NCBI GenBank assembly: GCA_002720745.1
Contig: PBJO01000007.1
Location: 59,591-123,590 of the forward strand
Origin: Balneola sp.
Lineage (GTDB): Bacteria; Bacteroidota; Rhodothermia; Balneolales; Balneolaceae
Direction: 5' to 3'
Length of the DNA stretch: 64,000 nt
The position numbers and the translations under genes are program-made. The notes under the pieces are model-generated. The model was not told the origin of the DNA, ran no database searches, and saw only the letters and a list, made by a program, of their open reading frames with translations. This document shows positions 8,972 through 19,633 of the stretch, piece after piece; the first letter of the stretch is position 1; every line of letters starts with the position of its first letter.

Positions 8972-9739
8972 ATGACCAACTTAAGATTTTTTTTGTTGGT
9001 AAGAATTGGTTTGATTAGCTTCATTATTGTTTTTTTTTCACAAGATATCATTTTTGGACAGTCGAATAGTACTAATCATCATAAGTCATCATTTTATCCA
9101 TCATCACAATTTAATGTAACCATTCCGAATTTATCTGACACCTTAGATACGGTTCCAATAATCCGAGAAAGTACGTTAATCCTGTCCGATTCTACCCGCC
9201 CTTCCAGCAACATAAATGCTAGGGCAGACAAACAAGTTAATGCGCTTCCCTATCCTAAACAGATTTTACGAAAGTCGCTGATAGTCCCGGGGTTAGGTCA
9301 ATATCATAACAATCAAGGCTGGAAGATTCCGATTATTTACGGCCTTCTCAGTGGTTTAGGCTATTACAGTGTGTATTTGACAAAACAGTATCATGACTAT
9401 AAAGCAGCCTATTATAACGCTGCTACTGATCATGATGATCTCCGATTTGGCCCGACTCCTGACAGGCTAATAGGGGCAAATATCAGCCAATTAAAGAACA
9501 ATCGTAACTTTTTGCGCAATCGAAGGGATTTTATATATGTGACCGTTGGATTGGCTTATGCGCTAAATGTTGTAGATGCTTATGTATATGCACATTTATC
9601 AACGTTTGATGTTTCAGATGATTTAAGTCTACGTCCATCATTTGATATTTATCATCTAGAGAACAGCAAGTCTGGTACACAAAATGCCGGTACTAGTAAG
9701 GCGATACCAATGCTTGGGTTTCAACTCGATTTTAAATAG
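8972..9739 (+). CDS. DUF5683 domain-containing secreted or membrane protein
   Basis: A 255-residue protein with an N-terminal hydrophobic segment (residues about 7-28, likely signal peptide or anchor), a Ser/Thr-rich linker, and a DUF5683 domain starting near residue 98: QILRKSLIVPGLGQYHN, a glycine-rich hydrophobic segment, then YLTKQYHDYKAAYYNA. It follows parB by 8 bases; parA-parB-DUF5683 is a conserved order in Bacteroidota, usually ahead of dapB and lepB, which are absent here. Its function is unknown. It has been treated as envelope-associated, and the link to chromosome segregation is positional only. Confidence 0.78.
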   Translation: MTNLRFFLLVRIGLISFIIVFFSQDIIFGQSNSTNHHKSSFYPSSQFNVTIPNLSDTLDTVPIIRESTLILSDSTRPSSNINARADKQVNALPYPKQILRKSLIVPGLGQYHNNQGWKIPIIYGLLSGLGYYSVYLTKQYHDYKAAYYNAATDHDDLRFGPTPDRLIGANISQLKNNRNFLRNRRDFIYVTVGLAYALNVVDAYVYAHLSTFDVSDDLSLRPSFDIYHLENSKSGTQNAGTSKAIPMLGFQLDFK

Positions 9740-9839
9740 GCTTAGACTAATTCTATTTATAAAATTCCATAAAAGTCCAACTATTGAGACCGCACAAAAA
9801 ATAAAAAATAAAACTTAATTATTAATCATTTCTAAAATT

Positions 9840-10541
9840 ATGGATCAACAGAAGCCGTTGCTAATTCCTAATTCATATAAAAATGGGTACGATCGAGAGG
9901 TATGGAGTATTTTCAAAATAATGGGTGAACTGGTTGATGGATATGATACCCTTTTTAGAATTGGACCCTGTGTAAGTATTTTTGGATCGGCTAGGACCGC
10001 TAAAGATGATCCTTTCTATAAAAAAGCCTCAGAGTGTGCAAACTTATTAACTAAAATGGGTTTTGGAGTCATCACTGGTGCAGGCCCTGGGATAATGGAG
10101 GCGGCAAATAAAGGAGCTCAGGACAGTGGTGGAAAGTCAGTTGGCCTTGGGATTGAATTGCCATATGAACAGGGAATAAACCAATATGTACAGAAAGAGT
10201 TTGCTCTTAATTTTGATTATTTCTTTGTTAGAAAAGTCATGTTCATTAAGTATTCTCAGGCATTAATTGTTTTTCCGGGTGGCTTTGGAACCATGGATGA
10301 ATTATTTGAGAGTCTAACACTAGTTCAAACTCAAAAAATTTCAACTATACCTATTGTGTTAATTGGGGTAGATTATTGGAGTGGTTTGGTTTATTGGATT
10401 GAAGAAATAATGATTAATCATGGAACCATTTCGAAAAAGGATAGGGACTTATTCTTTTTGACTGATTCTATTGAGGATGGGGTTGCCAAAATACGTACTG
10501 CATATGAGCGTAAAGAACCAATGCCTAACTTTTACTTTTAA
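9840..10541 (+). CDS. LOG-family (TIGR00730) nucleotide phosphoribohydrolase-like protein
   Basis: A Rossmann-fold protein of the Lonely Guy family, often misnamed lysine decarboxylase. Characterised members cleave nucleoside 5'-monophosphates to a free base and ribose 5-phosphate. The defining motif PGGFGTMDE lies at residues 146-154, with GAGPGIMEAANKGA at 80-93. The 233-residue length agrees with the longer bacterial subgroup. It stands alone between short AT-rich gaps. Whether it makes cytokinin-like bases or works in purine salvage is not visible. Confidence 0.85.
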   Translation: MDQQKPLLIPNSYKNGYDREVWSIFKIMGELVDGYDTLFRIGPCVSIFGSARTAKDDPFYKKASECANLLTKMGFGVITGAGPGIMEAANKGAQDSGGKSVGLGIELPYEQGINQYVQKEFALNFDYFFVRKVMFIKYSQALIVFPGGFGTMDELFESLTLVQTQKISTIPIVLIGVDYWSGLVYWIEEIMINHGTISKKDRDLFFLTDSIEDGVAKIRTAYERKEPMPNFYF

Positions 10542-10660
10542 TTAATCTGCTATTTTTAATTGAAACGGGGAACCATTAACGTCTATTTTTTCTTAATATA
10601 TTAGTATACGTAAATTCAAAACTTTCTATAAGTAGAATTGAAACACTCCACATCATTACT

Positions 10661-11665
10661 ATGAAATCTTTCTTTTCCTTTTTAAATATTGTACTATTGG
10701 CCGGTACGTTTTTAATGGCACAGGACCGAACCGCAGCTATTAATGCTTACAATAAAGCCCAAGAATTGGCTCAAGCTAAAAATTACTTGGTAGCTATTGA
10801 TAAGTATACTGAAGCTATTGATATTGCCTCTCAGCTGGGTAATGATGCCGAAGACATCAAAACTCGTTCTGAAAAAAAAATACCAAAACTTTATTATACT
10901 ATAGCAGTTGATGCATTTAATGATTTTCGAAGTGGCCCTAGTTTAGAAAAATTAGATACGGCTATTGCATTATTTTACCAATCTAAAGAAATTGGTGCCA
11001 GTTCTGGTGATACCGATGTTCAAAATAAGTCTACGAATGTACTTGCTCAGCTCAATTTTCAGAAAGGTACCATGTTGTACAAGCGTGAAATGTTTGCAGA
11101 ATCGGAAGTAGCTTTCAATGAGGCAATTAAAATCAACCCAAATTACGCTAAAGCATATTATCAAAGGGCTTTGGTGCACAAAAAAAATAGTCCTGAAGAT
11201 GTTGATGGTTTCATGGGTTGGATCGACCAAGCGATAGCTACTGCTATACGAGTGAATGATTCAGCAGTGGAGCGTCTTGCAAACCAATCTGCTCATGGGG
11301 ACTTATTATTTAAGGGTGTAAAAGCTATTGAGGCTGGTAACTCTACCAAAGCTATTGAGTTATTGATATCTTCGTTAGATTATTCTTCTGAGTCAGCTGA
11401 TAGCTATTATAGATTAGCAGAGGCTTCTAACAAACTAGACCGTTATAGCGACGCTATTAGGTATTCCAGACAGGCTCTAATTTTTGAAACAGGTGGAAAC
11501 ACTGATAAAGCTAAAATATTTTTCGAGTTAGGTTTTGCGAATCAAATGTTAGAAAATAAAGGGGAAGCATGCTTGGCTTTTGAGAGTGCAAGTTATGGCT
11601 CATTCAAACAATCTTCAGAGTATAAAATAGAGCACGAATTAAAATGCGAAAGGACTCGCCCTTAA
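10661..11665 (+). CDS. Secreted tetratricopeptide-repeat protein
   Basis: A 334-residue protein with an N-terminal signal peptide (about residues 1-20, ending near LMAQ). Several TPR-like helical pairs follow, the clearest being KAQELAQAKNYLVAIDKYTEA, the segment with FAESEVAFNEAIKINPNYAKAYYQRALVH, and ASNKLDRYSDAIRYSRQAL. TPRs form protein-binding scaffolds, so this is probably a periplasmic or envelope adaptor. No enzymatic domain is seen. It ends 21 bases before a good intrinsic terminator and is probably a single-gene unit. Confidence 0.8.
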   Translation: MKSFFSFLNIVLLAGTFLMAQDRTAAINAYNKAQELAQAKNYLVAIDKYTEAIDIASQLGNDAEDIKTRSEKKIPKLYYTIAVDAFNDFRSGPSLEKLDTAIALFYQSKEIGASSGDTDVQNKSTNVLAQLNFQKGTMLYKREMFAESEVAFNEAIKINPNYAKAYYQRALVHKKNSPEDVDGFMGWIDQAIATAIRVNDSAVERLANQSAHGDLLFKGVKAIEAGNSTKAIELLISSLDYSSESADSYYRLAEASNKLDRYSDAIRYSRQALIFETGGNTDKAKIFFELGFANQMLENKGEACLAFESASYGSFKQSSEYKIEHELKCERTRP

Positions 11666-11686
11666 GTAATCACTTTGTAAATTATG

Positions 11687-11714
11687 AAGCCCCGTTAAAA
11701 GCGAGGCTTTTTTT
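11687..11714 (+). terminator. Rho-independent terminator after the TPR gene
   Basis: The hairpin arms AAGCCCCG and CGAGGCTT pair with one C/A mismatch around a loop of about 7 bases, followed directly by a run of seven T. It lies 21 bases past the TPR stop codon and in front of the transketolase promoter region. Confidence 0.75.
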
Positions 11715-11837
11715 ATTTAAACTCATTCTCACATTAACTAACTTAGTATTGACAATACGGCTTTGAGTGGAGTTATTTTCTTTAAGTTTACCCACTTTTT
11801 TTGATTTTCATTAATACCAACTACTAGCTAAGCCTTT

Positions 11838-13835
11838 ATGAATAATGCTATTGATCTATTATGTGCTCACACTATCCGTACTCTTTCGATGGATGCCGTT
11901 CAAAAAGCAAATTCTGGACACCCTGGTATGCCAATGGGAATGGCAGATGTGGCTATGGTTCTTTGGACCAAATTTTTGAAATATAATCCAAAAAATCCCC
12001 AATGGTTCGATCGTGATAGATTTATACTTTCCGCTGGACATGGTTCTATGTTGCTATATAGTTTGTTGCATCTGTCGGGTTATGATTTGAGTATGGATGA
12101 ACTTAAAAATTTTCGTCAAATGCGTTCAAAAACACCAGGCCATCCGGAGTTAGGTGTGACTCCAGGCGTTGAAATGACCACAGGCCCATTGGGTCAGGGC
12201 TTTGCAACTGGTGTTGGATTTGCCATGGCAGAACGATATTTAGCTGCTCAGTTTAATACAGTTTCTCAGACCTTAATAGACCACTATACTTATGCAATTG
12301 TAAGTGATGGTGACTTGATGGAGGGAGTCTCTCACGAAGCCGCTTCATTGGCCGGACATTTATCCCTGGAAAAATTAATCTATTTATATGATTCTAACTC
12401 TATATCCATAGAAGGTGACACTAATCTTGCATTTACTGAAGATGTTATAGAACGCTTTTTAGCATATAATTGGCAAGTTATTAAAGTAGATGGCCATAAT
12501 CATGAACATATTGGACAAGCTATTTTAAAAGCCAAAGCAAACACTGAACAACCCTCATTAATTGTTTGTGAAACCAAGATTGGCTACGGTTCCCCGAATA
12601 AAGAGGGAAAAGAATCATCCCACGGCGCCCCACTAGGTGAAGATGAAATTCGTAGAACCAAGATGGGTTATGGTCTGGATCCAGACGATCACTTCTATGT
12701 GGAGCGGCAAGTGTATGATGCGTTTCAGGCAAGAGCGGAGTCAGGTGCTGCACTCGAATTGGATTGGAACAATAAATTGACGCATCTAGAAAAGAATGAT
12801 CCAGTTCTTTATAAAAAATTTACTTCATGGATGAATCAAACATATCTTCTAAATATAACGGATGCATTACCTGAATTTGACGCTGATCCTAAGGGAATGG
12901 CTACTAGGACTAGTTCAGGAATAGTAATTAATGCACTTAAAGATACAATACCTAACTTAATTGGTGGTTCAGCCGATTTAGGCCCTAGCACAAAAACTGA
13001 TATTATAGGTGCTGGTTCATTTACTCGGTATAATCACAAGGGACGAAATATTCATTTTGGAGTGCGTGAATTTGGAATGGTAGCAGCAGTAAATGGAATA
13101 ATGTTGCATGGCGGTTTACATGCATTTGGGGCTACCTTCTTTGTTTTTACGGATTATCTTAGACCAGCTCTTCGTCTGGCTGCATTAATGAAAATTCCGT
13201 CTATATTCGTAATGACACATGATAGTATAGGCTTAGGTGAGGATGGACCTACCCATCAACCTGTGGAACATTTAGCTAGTTTGCGCGCCATGCCCAATGT
13301 TTTAGTACTTCGCCCAGCAGATGCTAATGAGGTTTCTTATGCTTGGAAAGTGGCCTTAGAGCATAAATCAGGCCCAAGTGTCTTAGTGTTAACTCGGCAA
13401 AATGTACCTATCTACTTTAGGTACACATATAACGCGGCTGAATTAGTCGCAAAAGGGGGATATGTGTTATCTGAGGCTGAAAATGGAGAAGCAGAGGGAA
13501 TAGTCATAGCAACTGGATCCGAAGTTCAGCTAGCCATGCAAGCACAGGCAGAGTTGGCTAAAAAAGGCACTAGAATTCGGGTAGTAAGTTTGCCAAGTTG
13601 GGAACTTTTTGAATTACAGTCTGCCGAATACAAGAATTCAGTGTTACCCACTCATTTGACCAAAAGAGTATCTATAGAAGCAGGATCCACCTTTGGATGG
13701 CAAAAATACCTGGGTCTAGAAGGAAGAGCAATAGGAATAGATAGCTTTGGAGAGTCGGCGCCTTTTGAAGAGTTATATGAACATTTCAATATTTCTTCAA
13801 ATGCAGTTGTAGCCTATTTTAACGAACAGTCATAA
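11838..13835 (+). CDS. tkt: Transketolase
   Basis: A thiamine-diphosphate enzyme of the non-oxidative pentose phosphate pathway that moves two-carbon units between sugar phosphates. The N-terminal domain has the substrate-binding [12 protein letters not shown] and the cofactor motif beginning [13 protein letters not shown] and ending about 30 residues later at [12 protein letters not shown]. The middle domain carries the catalytic Glu region [13 protein letters not shown] and the [16 protein letters not shown] stretch. The full length of 665 residues is typical. polA follows after 8 bases, so the two may share a transcript. Confidence 0.96.
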   Translation: MNNAIDLLCAHTIRTLSMDAVQKANSGHPGMPMGMADVAMVLWTKFLKYNPKNPQWFDRDRFILSAGHGSMLLYSLLHLSGYDLSMDELKNFRQMRSKTPGHPELGVTPGVEMTTGPLGQGFATGVGFAMAERYLAAQFNTVSQTLIDHYTYAIVSDGDLMEGVSHEAASLAGHLSLEKLIYLYDSNSISIEGDTNLAFTEDVIERFLAYNWQVIKVDGHNHEHIGQAILKAKANTEQPSLIVCETKIGYGSPNKEGKESSHGAPLGEDEIRRTKMGYGLDPDDHFYVERQVYDAFQARAESGAALELDWNNKLTHLEKNDPVLYKKFTSWMNQTYLLNITDALPEFDADPKGMATRTSSGIVINALKDTIPNLIGGSADLGPSTKTDIIGAGSFTRYNHKGRNIHFGVREFGMVAAVNGIMLHGGLHAFGATFFVFTDYLRPALRLAALMKIPSIFVMTHDSIGLGEDGPTHQPVEHLASLRAMPNVLVLRPADANEVSYAWKVALEHKSGPSVLVLTRQNVPIYFRYTYNAAELVAKGGYVLSEAENGEAEGIVIATGSEVQLAMQAQAELAKKGTRIRVVSLPSWELFELQSAEYKNSVLPTHLTKRVSIEAGSTFGWQKYLGLEGRAIGIDSFGESAPFEELYEHFNISSNAVVAYFNEQS

Positions 13836-13843
13836 TACAATTC

Positions 13844-16711
13844 ATGTCAGATAAAAAAATCTTATTAATTGATGGCATGGCTCTGGCTTACCGTTCACAT
13901 TTTGCTTTTATACGAGCTAATCTAGTCAACAGTGAAGGAATATCCACCGGACCTATTTTGGGTTTTGCCAATACCATGGATAAACTAATCGACGAGTTTG
14001 AACCCAGTCATCTAGCTGTTGCATGGGATACACATGCTCCCACTTTTCGGCATGAATGGGATGACCGCTACAAGGCACAACGGCCGCCACAACCCGAAGA
14101 ATTACGAGTAGGAATTCCGCTGATTAAAGAAATGCTCAGCTATTGGAATATTCCTAACATAGAACAAGATGGTTTCGAAGCGGATGATATTATTGGAACT
14201 CTAGCCAATTCGGTGGAAGCGGGGGAGGCAGAGGTGTATCTAGTAACCCCTGATAAGGATTTTATGCAGCTGGTAAATCAGAATGTATATATGCTTAAGC
14301 CCAATAATAAAAATGGGGGTTTTGATCGCATCGATGAAGAGGGAGTAAAGGATTATTTTGGAGTATATCCTAATCAAGTTATTGATGTTTTGGCTCTTCT
14401 GGGTGATGCATCTGATAATATTCCTGGAGTACCTGGTATCGGAAAAAAAGGGGCACCTAAGTTAATCAAGCAATATGAGTCGCTAGATAAATTATTGGAC
14501 CAGGCTTTAACTATTTCAGCCAAAAGACAACGAGAAAATTTAATTGAATATGCTGATGACGCCAGGCATGCCCGGAAAATGGTCACTATTAAAATCGATG
14601 TTCCTGGAGTACAATCATGGATAGATTTGAGTAGAAACGAAGCGGATTGGTCTAATTTGGCTGCTTTTTTTTCTAGGATGGGTTTTAGAAGCTTAACTAG
14701 GAAATATGAAGATATTTCATCACACTCCGCTTCAGCGGTAGACTCTGTTTCTATGACAGATAAACCAACCTTCGTTCATGATTCTTTCAATGAATCGAAG
14801 AGTGAAGAAGGAATAAATCTCAAGAGTAAGGATTCCCTGAAGAAGCTGTCAAAGACTCAAATTAATAATTCCGAAACTGAGTCTGCATTGAATTTATATG
14901 CAACTAATATTAAAGCAGCAACCTACTATACGAGTGAGGTTGAGTATCGGTTGATTGATAATGAAGTAGATTTATTAGCCTATTTAGAGTCTATTGATCT
15001 TACTAAGCCATTGGTCGTAGATACTGAGACTGATAGAGCGGATCCACTAACGGCTAATTTAGTGGGTATAGCCATGACTCAAGAATCACACAAGGCCGTA
15101 TATATTCCTTATAATCCGGAATGGAATTTAGCTTTGGAACAAATATTAAGAGCTACTGACCTTCTGGTTATTGCTCATAATTACAAATTTGACTACACGG
15201 TTTTAGAGCGACATGGTATCGAATTGTGTGGCAAAATTTTTGATACTATGATAGCTGCCTATCTTATTGATTCAGATCAGAGGCTAAAAATGGATGAGCT
15301 ATCCTTGCGCTATCTTCAGTACCAACCCATTCCTATAACCGAGCTTTTAGATAAGGGTAAGGCAAAAGAACCACTAACTATGGCGGAGGTTCCTATGGAA
15401 GTTCTAGTACCTTATGCATGTGAAGATGCCGACATTACATTTCGACTATATACGATTTTTTCAGAGAAATTGAAGAAAGATGGCCTAAACGAAGTAGCAT
15501 TCAATTTAGACTTTCCGTTGAGCCGAGTACTAGCTCGAATGGAAGCTAAAGGAATTGCTTTGGATACTAAGCTCCTTGAAGAGTTCTCAGTTGCTCTGAG
15601 TGAAGATATGGAGCGCCTTAAGTCAGTAATTTTTGATCAGTGTGGAGAAGAGTTCAATCTCAATTCGCCGGCACAGTTAGGAGATATTCTCTTCGAAAAA
15701 TTAAGCTTACCAGCTGGTAAGAAAACTAAAACAGGTAAATACTCTACTAATGAAGTAGTTTTATCCAAGCTTGCACATGTGCATAAAGTGCCTGAACAGG
15801 TACTTGAATTCCGGTCTTTAACTAAATTGAAATCTACTTATGCTGATGCATTACCTAATCTTTTATCACCACTGAGCCATCGCCTACACACCAACTATAA
15901 TCAATGTGTGGCAGCGACGGGTCGTCTAGCATCTTCGAATCCAAATTTGCAAAATATTCCTATACGCACAACACGTAGTCGTGAAATTAGAAAAGCGTTC
16001 ATACCAGAAGAAGGGTATAAAATACTATCAGCGGATTATTCTCAGGTGGAGCTACGTATTATTGCGCATATTTCTGAAGATCCAGATATGATACAAGCTT
16101 TTATGAGCGGGGAAGACATTCATGCTCGCACGGCAAAAGAAATTTTTTCATTAGATAGTTTAGATCATGTAACCTCGGACCATCGGAGAAAAGCAAAGGA
16201 AGTTAATTTTGGGATTCCTTATGGATTAAGTACCTATGGTTTAGCTCAGAATCTTGGAATATCCACTGGGGAGGCAAAAGATATGATTGACGCTTATTTT
16301 GGTCGATTTCCTAATATATCTGATTATATCGAATTTGCTAAGGAATTTGTAAAAGAACATGGTTACGTTAAAACACTGATGGGTAGAAGACGTTATTTAC
16401 CAGATATTGAGTCCGGTAATTGGAATGAACGAGCATTTTCTGAAAGAGCTGCCATAAATATGCCGATACAAGGCACAGCTGCTGATATCATAAAGGTAGC
16501 AATGTTATCCATTGATCAGTGGATACGAGAAGAAAATATCAAAACTAGAATGCTATTACAGGTCCATGATGAATTGATATTTGAGTTGCATGAAGACGAG
16601 AGGGACTGGGTGCCAACAATTATTGTAAAAAAAATGGAGCAAGCTATTGAGCTAAAAGTACCACTTAAAGTCGAATGGGGGATAGGAGATCACTGGTTAG
16701 AGGCCCATTAA
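13844..16711 (+). CDS. polA: DNA polymerase I
   Basis: Fills gaps and removes RNA primers in replication and repair. All three domains are present. The 5' nuclease (about residues 1-290) has LIDGMALAYRSHF, GFEADDIIG and DASDNIPGVPGIGKKG. The 3'-5' exonuclease (about 370-560) has the DxE motif in VVDTETDRADPL and a second acidic site FDYTVL, so proofreading is probably intact. The polymerase has motif A DYSQVELRIIAH, motif B RRKAKEVNFGIPYGL and motif C QVHDELIFEL. A low-complexity Ser/Lys/Asn-rich linker joins the first two. The length of 955 residues is usual for Bacteroidota. Confidence 0.97.
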   Translation: MSDKKILLIDGMALAYRSHFAFIRANLVNSEGISTGPILGFANTMDKLIDEFEPSHLAVAWDTHAPTFRHEWDDRYKAQRPPQPEELRVGIPLIKEMLSYWNIPNIEQDGFEADDIIGTLANSVEAGEAEVYLVTPDKDFMQLVNQNVYMLKPNNKNGGFDRIDEEGVKDYFGVYPNQVIDVLALLGDASDNIPGVPGIGKKGAPKLIKQYESLDKLLDQALTISAKRQRENLIEYADDARHARKMVTIKIDVPGVQSWIDLSRNEADWSNLAAFFSRMGFRSLTRKYEDISSHSASAVDSVSMTDKPTFVHDSFNESKSEEGINLKSKDSLKKLSKTQINNSETESALNLYATNIKAATYYTSEVEYRLIDNEVDLLAYLESIDLTKPLVVDTETDRADPLTANLVGIAMTQESHKAVYIPYNPEWNLALEQILRATDLLVIAHNYKFDYTVLERHGIELCGKIFDTMIAAYLIDSDQRLKMDELSLRYLQYQPIPITELLDKGKAKEPLTMAEVPMEVLVPYACEDADITFRLYTIFSEKLKKDGLNEVAFNLDFPLSRVLARMEAKGIALDTKLLEEFSVALSEDMERLKSVIFDQCGEEFNLNSPAQLGDILFEKLSLPAGKKTKTGKYSTNEVVLSKLAHVHKVPEQVLEFRSLTKLKSTYADALPNLLSPLSHRLHTNYNQCVAATGRLASSNPNLQNIPIRTTRSREIRKAFIPEEGYKILSADYSQVELRIIAHISEDPDMIQAFMSGEDIHARTAKEIFSLDSLDHVTSDHRRKAKEVNFGIPYGLSTYGLAQNLGISTGEAKDMIDAYFGRFPNISDYIEFAKEFVKEHGYVKTLMGRRRYLPDIESGNWNERAFSERAAINMPIQGTAADIIKVAMLSIDQWIREENIKTRMLLQVHDELIFELHEDERDWVPTIIVKKMEQAIELKVPLKVEWGIGDHWLEAH

Positions 16712-16780
16712 CATCTAGTTACGACCATTTTTTTGTATTTTACAGCAAACTTAACGAGTTAGCCTATGAAATAAGCTAGT

Positions 16781-17261
16781 TTAAAGAATAGTCGGATTAG
16801 GAGCGTCTCCGTAGACATCTTTGGGGTTAAATACCTTTTCATTTTCTTTGTAAATAAGCTTTTATCTGTCTTCTTAAACGCATCTCTGGTTGGTACACTT
16901 TTGTAAAAACATGCGCGGTGATCAACGTGACAACTCACCCCATTTCCTTAGACTTCTACACGCAGCCAAACACAATCTTGATCATCATCAATGCGTAATT
17001 CCTTAACAATTTGTGTTAAACGGGTGGTAGTACTTTTGTGCCAAAGCTTTTTCCTACTTCTGGAGTAATAAACTGCCTCTCCTAGAGCAATTTTTTTTTA
17101 AGTGCTTCTTCATCCATAAAACCGTACATAAGCAATACTCCTGAATGCTAGTCTGTAGTGACCACAGGCATTAACCCTTTTAGGTCAAATTTTGGAGCAT
17201 AATTATGGGCTCCTTCTACTTATTCGATCGAAATTCTTTAAATAGAGGTAATATTGGTCAT
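16781..17261 (-). pseudogene. hisI: Degraded hisI (phosphoribosyl-AMP cyclohydrolase)
   Basis: HisI opens the purine ring of phosphoribosyl-AMP in histidine biosynthesis. Reading leftwards from ATG 17261, pieces of the whole enzyme are recognisable: [77 protein letters not shown] and the C-terminal VYGDAPNPTIL followed by TAA at 16783-16781. Lesions: three in-frame stops before or near residue 40, another directly after LRVEV (16950-16948), a one-base deletion in a run of nine A (17099-17091 on the complement), and a second one-base deletion in a short A run just before the C-terminal LIYKENEKVF. It cannot make HisI. The rest of 16712-17345 holds nothing else that I can identify. Confidence 0.9.
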
Positions 17262-17345
17262 TGTGACTAAATTCAGATGTGAAAATTGTCTCTGTAAAGG
17301 TGAGTAAATTAAGTTAAACTATGCCATTCTGATGGTAATATGCGA

Positions 17346-17597
17346 TTATTTTTTTGATTTGTCTGATTTTGGCACGGGGTCGTATCCATATCCTCCCCAT
17401 GGGTGACAACCTGAAATTCTCTTTATTCCAAACCAAGCACCTTTCAGAGGTCCCCATTCTTTTATAGCCTCAATAGTATACTCAGAACAGGTAGGGGAAT
17501 ACCTACACTTACGTCCGAGATAAGGAGAGATGGCTATTTGATAAAAGCGTACAAACCCAATAAGTATGGCAGTCAAAACTTGTTGGAACAGTTTCAT
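17346..17597 (-). CDS. yidD: Membrane protein insertion efficiency factor YidD
   Basis: A small membrane-associated protein that aids YidC in inserting inner-membrane proteins. The 83 residues contain the family hallmarks: an N-terminal amphipathic or hydrophobic helix ([19 protein letters not shown]), the Cys-rich [15 protein letters not shown] motif, and [14 protein letters not shown]. Its ATG overlaps the cysS stop by four bases (ATGA, 17597-17594), so it is translated from the cysS message rather than from the more common rnpA-yidC cluster. Confidence 0.95.
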   Translation of the reverse strand: MKLFQQVLTAILIGFVRFYQIAISPYLGRKCRYSPTCSEYTIEAIKEWGPLKGAWFGIKRISGCHPWGGYGYDPVPKSDKSKK

Positions 17598-19105
17598 TTG
17601 GGCAGAGTATACCGAGTTCCTTCTTTACTATCTTCTAATTCGATATTGAGATCTTTAAGCCTGTCTCTAATAATGTCTGATAACTCAAATTCTCTTTCCA
17701 TTCTGGCTTTGGTTCTAATATCAATTAATAAATGTAGTAGATCCTCACTTAGATTATCATTGAAATTACCACCAGATTTTTCAGGTGAATTAGTTTCAAG
17801 TCCAAGTACTTTGGTTAAAGCAATTTTGAGCCAATTTTGTAGAGCGAATAGATCCGAAGGTGACTGACCGGCGGTAATTTTTTTCTTTATTTTTTTCGTT
17901 TTATCAAATAGGGTAGCTATTGCTTGTGCCGTATTAAAGTCATCATTCATAGCAGACTCAAAAGCTGCCTTAAAATTTGGAAGTACATTATTATTCACAT
18001 CATTTTTATGATCATGACGGTTCTGGGGTTTATATATCAATATACTTTCAATGGCTGACTGTAGTGATTGAAAGCCTGATTCAGCTGCTTCTAGCGCTTT
18101 TTCTGAAAAGTCGGTAGTACTGCGATAGTGACTTTGTAGCAGGAAAAAACGAATAACTTGAGGGTCCCATGAGCGCTGAAGTAAAGGATGAGAGCCGTTA
18201 AAAAACTGTTCTAGGCTTATGGCATTACCAAGGGATTTTCCCATTTTTTGCCCATTCAGTGTAACCATATTATTGTGAAGCCAGTACTTCGCAAATGATT
18301 TTCCAGTAGAACATTCAGCTTGAGCAATCTCACATTCATGATGAGGGAACTGATTTTCAATTCCACCACCGTGAATATCAAAATGAGCACCTAAATATTT
18401 TATGCTCATAGCTGAGCATTCGATATGCCACCCTGGATACCCAACTCCCCAAGGTGAATGCCATTTCATTAGGTGTTTATCATCAGCTTTCTTCCATAAA
18501 GCAAAATCCGCAGGGTTTCGTTTATCTGATGCAGTCTTAATACGCGTTCCACTCGTTGCATTTTCAACATTTCTGCCGCTTAATTGGCCATAATTGGGAG
18601 CTGATAGTATATCAAAGTATACATTTCCATTAATAATGTAAGCATGCCCTTTATCGATTAAATCCTGAATCATTGCTATCTGTTCTGGAATATGACCGGT
18701 AGCTCTAGGAGAAATATCAGGACGCTGAACTGATAGCGCATCCATATCCCGAAAATATGTATAGGTATATATTTCAGCTATTTCCATAGGATCGACCTGT
18801 TCAACGCGTGCTTTTTTGGAAATTTTGTCTTCCCCTTCATCCCCGTCTCCTACCAAATGACCAACGTCGGTAATGTTTTGTACGTATCTTACTTTATAAT
18901 CTAAATAGCTCAAGTATCGACGAATAACATCGAAAGAAACATAGCTTTTGGCGTGGCCTAAATGAGCATCTCCATATACCGTAGGACCGCATACATACAT
19001 ACCTACACGGGGAGATTGTATAGGCTCGAAAAGTTCTTTTTTTCTGGTTAATGTATTGTAGACATGTAATTCAGATGAGCTCATACTATTAACATAGTTA
19101 AACAT
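17594..19105 (-). CDS. cysS: Cysteine--tRNA ligase
   Basis: A class I aminoacyl-tRNA synthetase charging tRNA-Cys. The HIGH-type motif is HLGH (about residues 48-51) behind the zinc-binding [11 protein letters not shown]. Further zinc ligands lie in WHIECSAMS and HHECE, and the KMSKS-type motif reads KMGKSLGN. The C-terminal DALR-like anticodon domain includes [20 protein letters not shown] and [22 protein letters not shown]. At 503 residues it is slightly long. Met8 (MSSSELHV) is an alternative start. It begins three bases after the folE stop and overlaps yidD, so folE-cysS-yidD probably form one transcript. Confidence 0.96.
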   Translation of the reverse strand: MFNYVNSMSSSELHVYNTLTRKKELFEPIQSPRVGMYVCGPTVYGDAHLGHAKSYVSFDVIRRYLSYLDYKVRYVQNITDVGHLVGDGDEGEDKISKKARVEQVDPMEIAEIYTYTYFRDMDALSVQRPDISPRATGHIPEQIAMIQDLIDKGHAYIINGNVYFDILSAPNYGQLSGRNVENATSGTRIKTASDKRNPADFALWKKADDKHLMKWHSPWGVGYPGWHIECSAMSIKYLGAHFDIHGGGIENQFPHHECEIAQAECSTGKSFAKYWLHNNMVTLNGQKMGKSLGNAISLEQFFNGSHPLLQRSWDPQVIRFFLLQSHYRSTTDFSEKALEAAESGFQSLQSAIESILIYKPQNRHDHKNDVNNNVLPNFKAAFESAMNDDFNTAQAIATLFDKTKKIKKKITAGQSPSDLFALQNWLKIALTKVLGLETNSPEKSGGNFNDNLSEDLLHLLIDIRTKARMEREFELSDIIRDRLKDLNIELEDSKEGTRYTLPK

Positions 19106-19108
19106 TTA

Positions 19109-19633
19109 TTAAGACGGGGTACGAATAAAATCAATAAATTTTAGTTGTATATCTTTCTTTTTGAATGCCCCTCTAAATTCGGAATTAATGGTGCTACTTG
19201 TATGATCTTTAATTCCTCTCATAGAAACATATAAGTATTTACTAGCGATATAAACAGTCACATCTTCGGTATTCATAGCATCTGAAATAGCGTCAGCGAT
19301 TTGCAAGGTTAATCGTTCCTGAACCTGTGGCCTTCTAGAATAATAATCAACTAATCGGTTGACTTTGGAAAGTCCAATAACTTTTCCTTTAGATATGTAG
19401 GCTATATGTGCTTTACCTATGAAAGGAAGAAAGTGATGTTCACAAAACAAACTTACATGTACGTTTTTTTCCATAAGTACATCTGAGTAGCCATAGTTAT
19501 TGTTATAGGCTCTCGCCTCAGGTTTATTAGCTGGGTTTAAGCCATTATAAATTTCCTTAACATACATTTTCGCGACTCTATTTTGGGTTCCCTTAAGACT
19601 ATCGTCGTTCAGATCAAGATTAAGAGTGTCCAT
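19109..19633 (-). CDS. folE: GTP cyclohydrolase I, truncated and probably inactive
   Basis: FolE normally converts GTP to dihydroneopterin triphosphate, the first step of folate (pterin) synthesis. This open frame gives 174 residues from MDTLNLDLNDDSLKGTQNR to the family C-terminus, and keeps CEHHFLPF with the first zinc Cys and the catalytic/zinc His pair. The second active-site segment should read KHxC; here it reads KYLYVSMRGIKDHTSS, so the catalytic His and the third zinc Cys are both Tyr (each a single C-to-T or G-to-A change). The N-terminal helices lie in another frame just upstream. I think this is a decaying gene, although the remaining frame is open. Confidence 0.85.
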   Translation of the reverse strand: MDTLNLDLNDDSLKGTQNRVAKMYVKEIYNGLNPANKPEARAYNNNYGYSDVLMEKNVHVSLFCEHHFLPFIGKAHIAYISKGKVIGLSKVNRLVDYYSRRPQVQERLTLQIADAISDAMNTEDVTVYIASKYLYVSMRGIKDHTSSTINSEFRGAFKKKDIQLKFIDFIRTPS

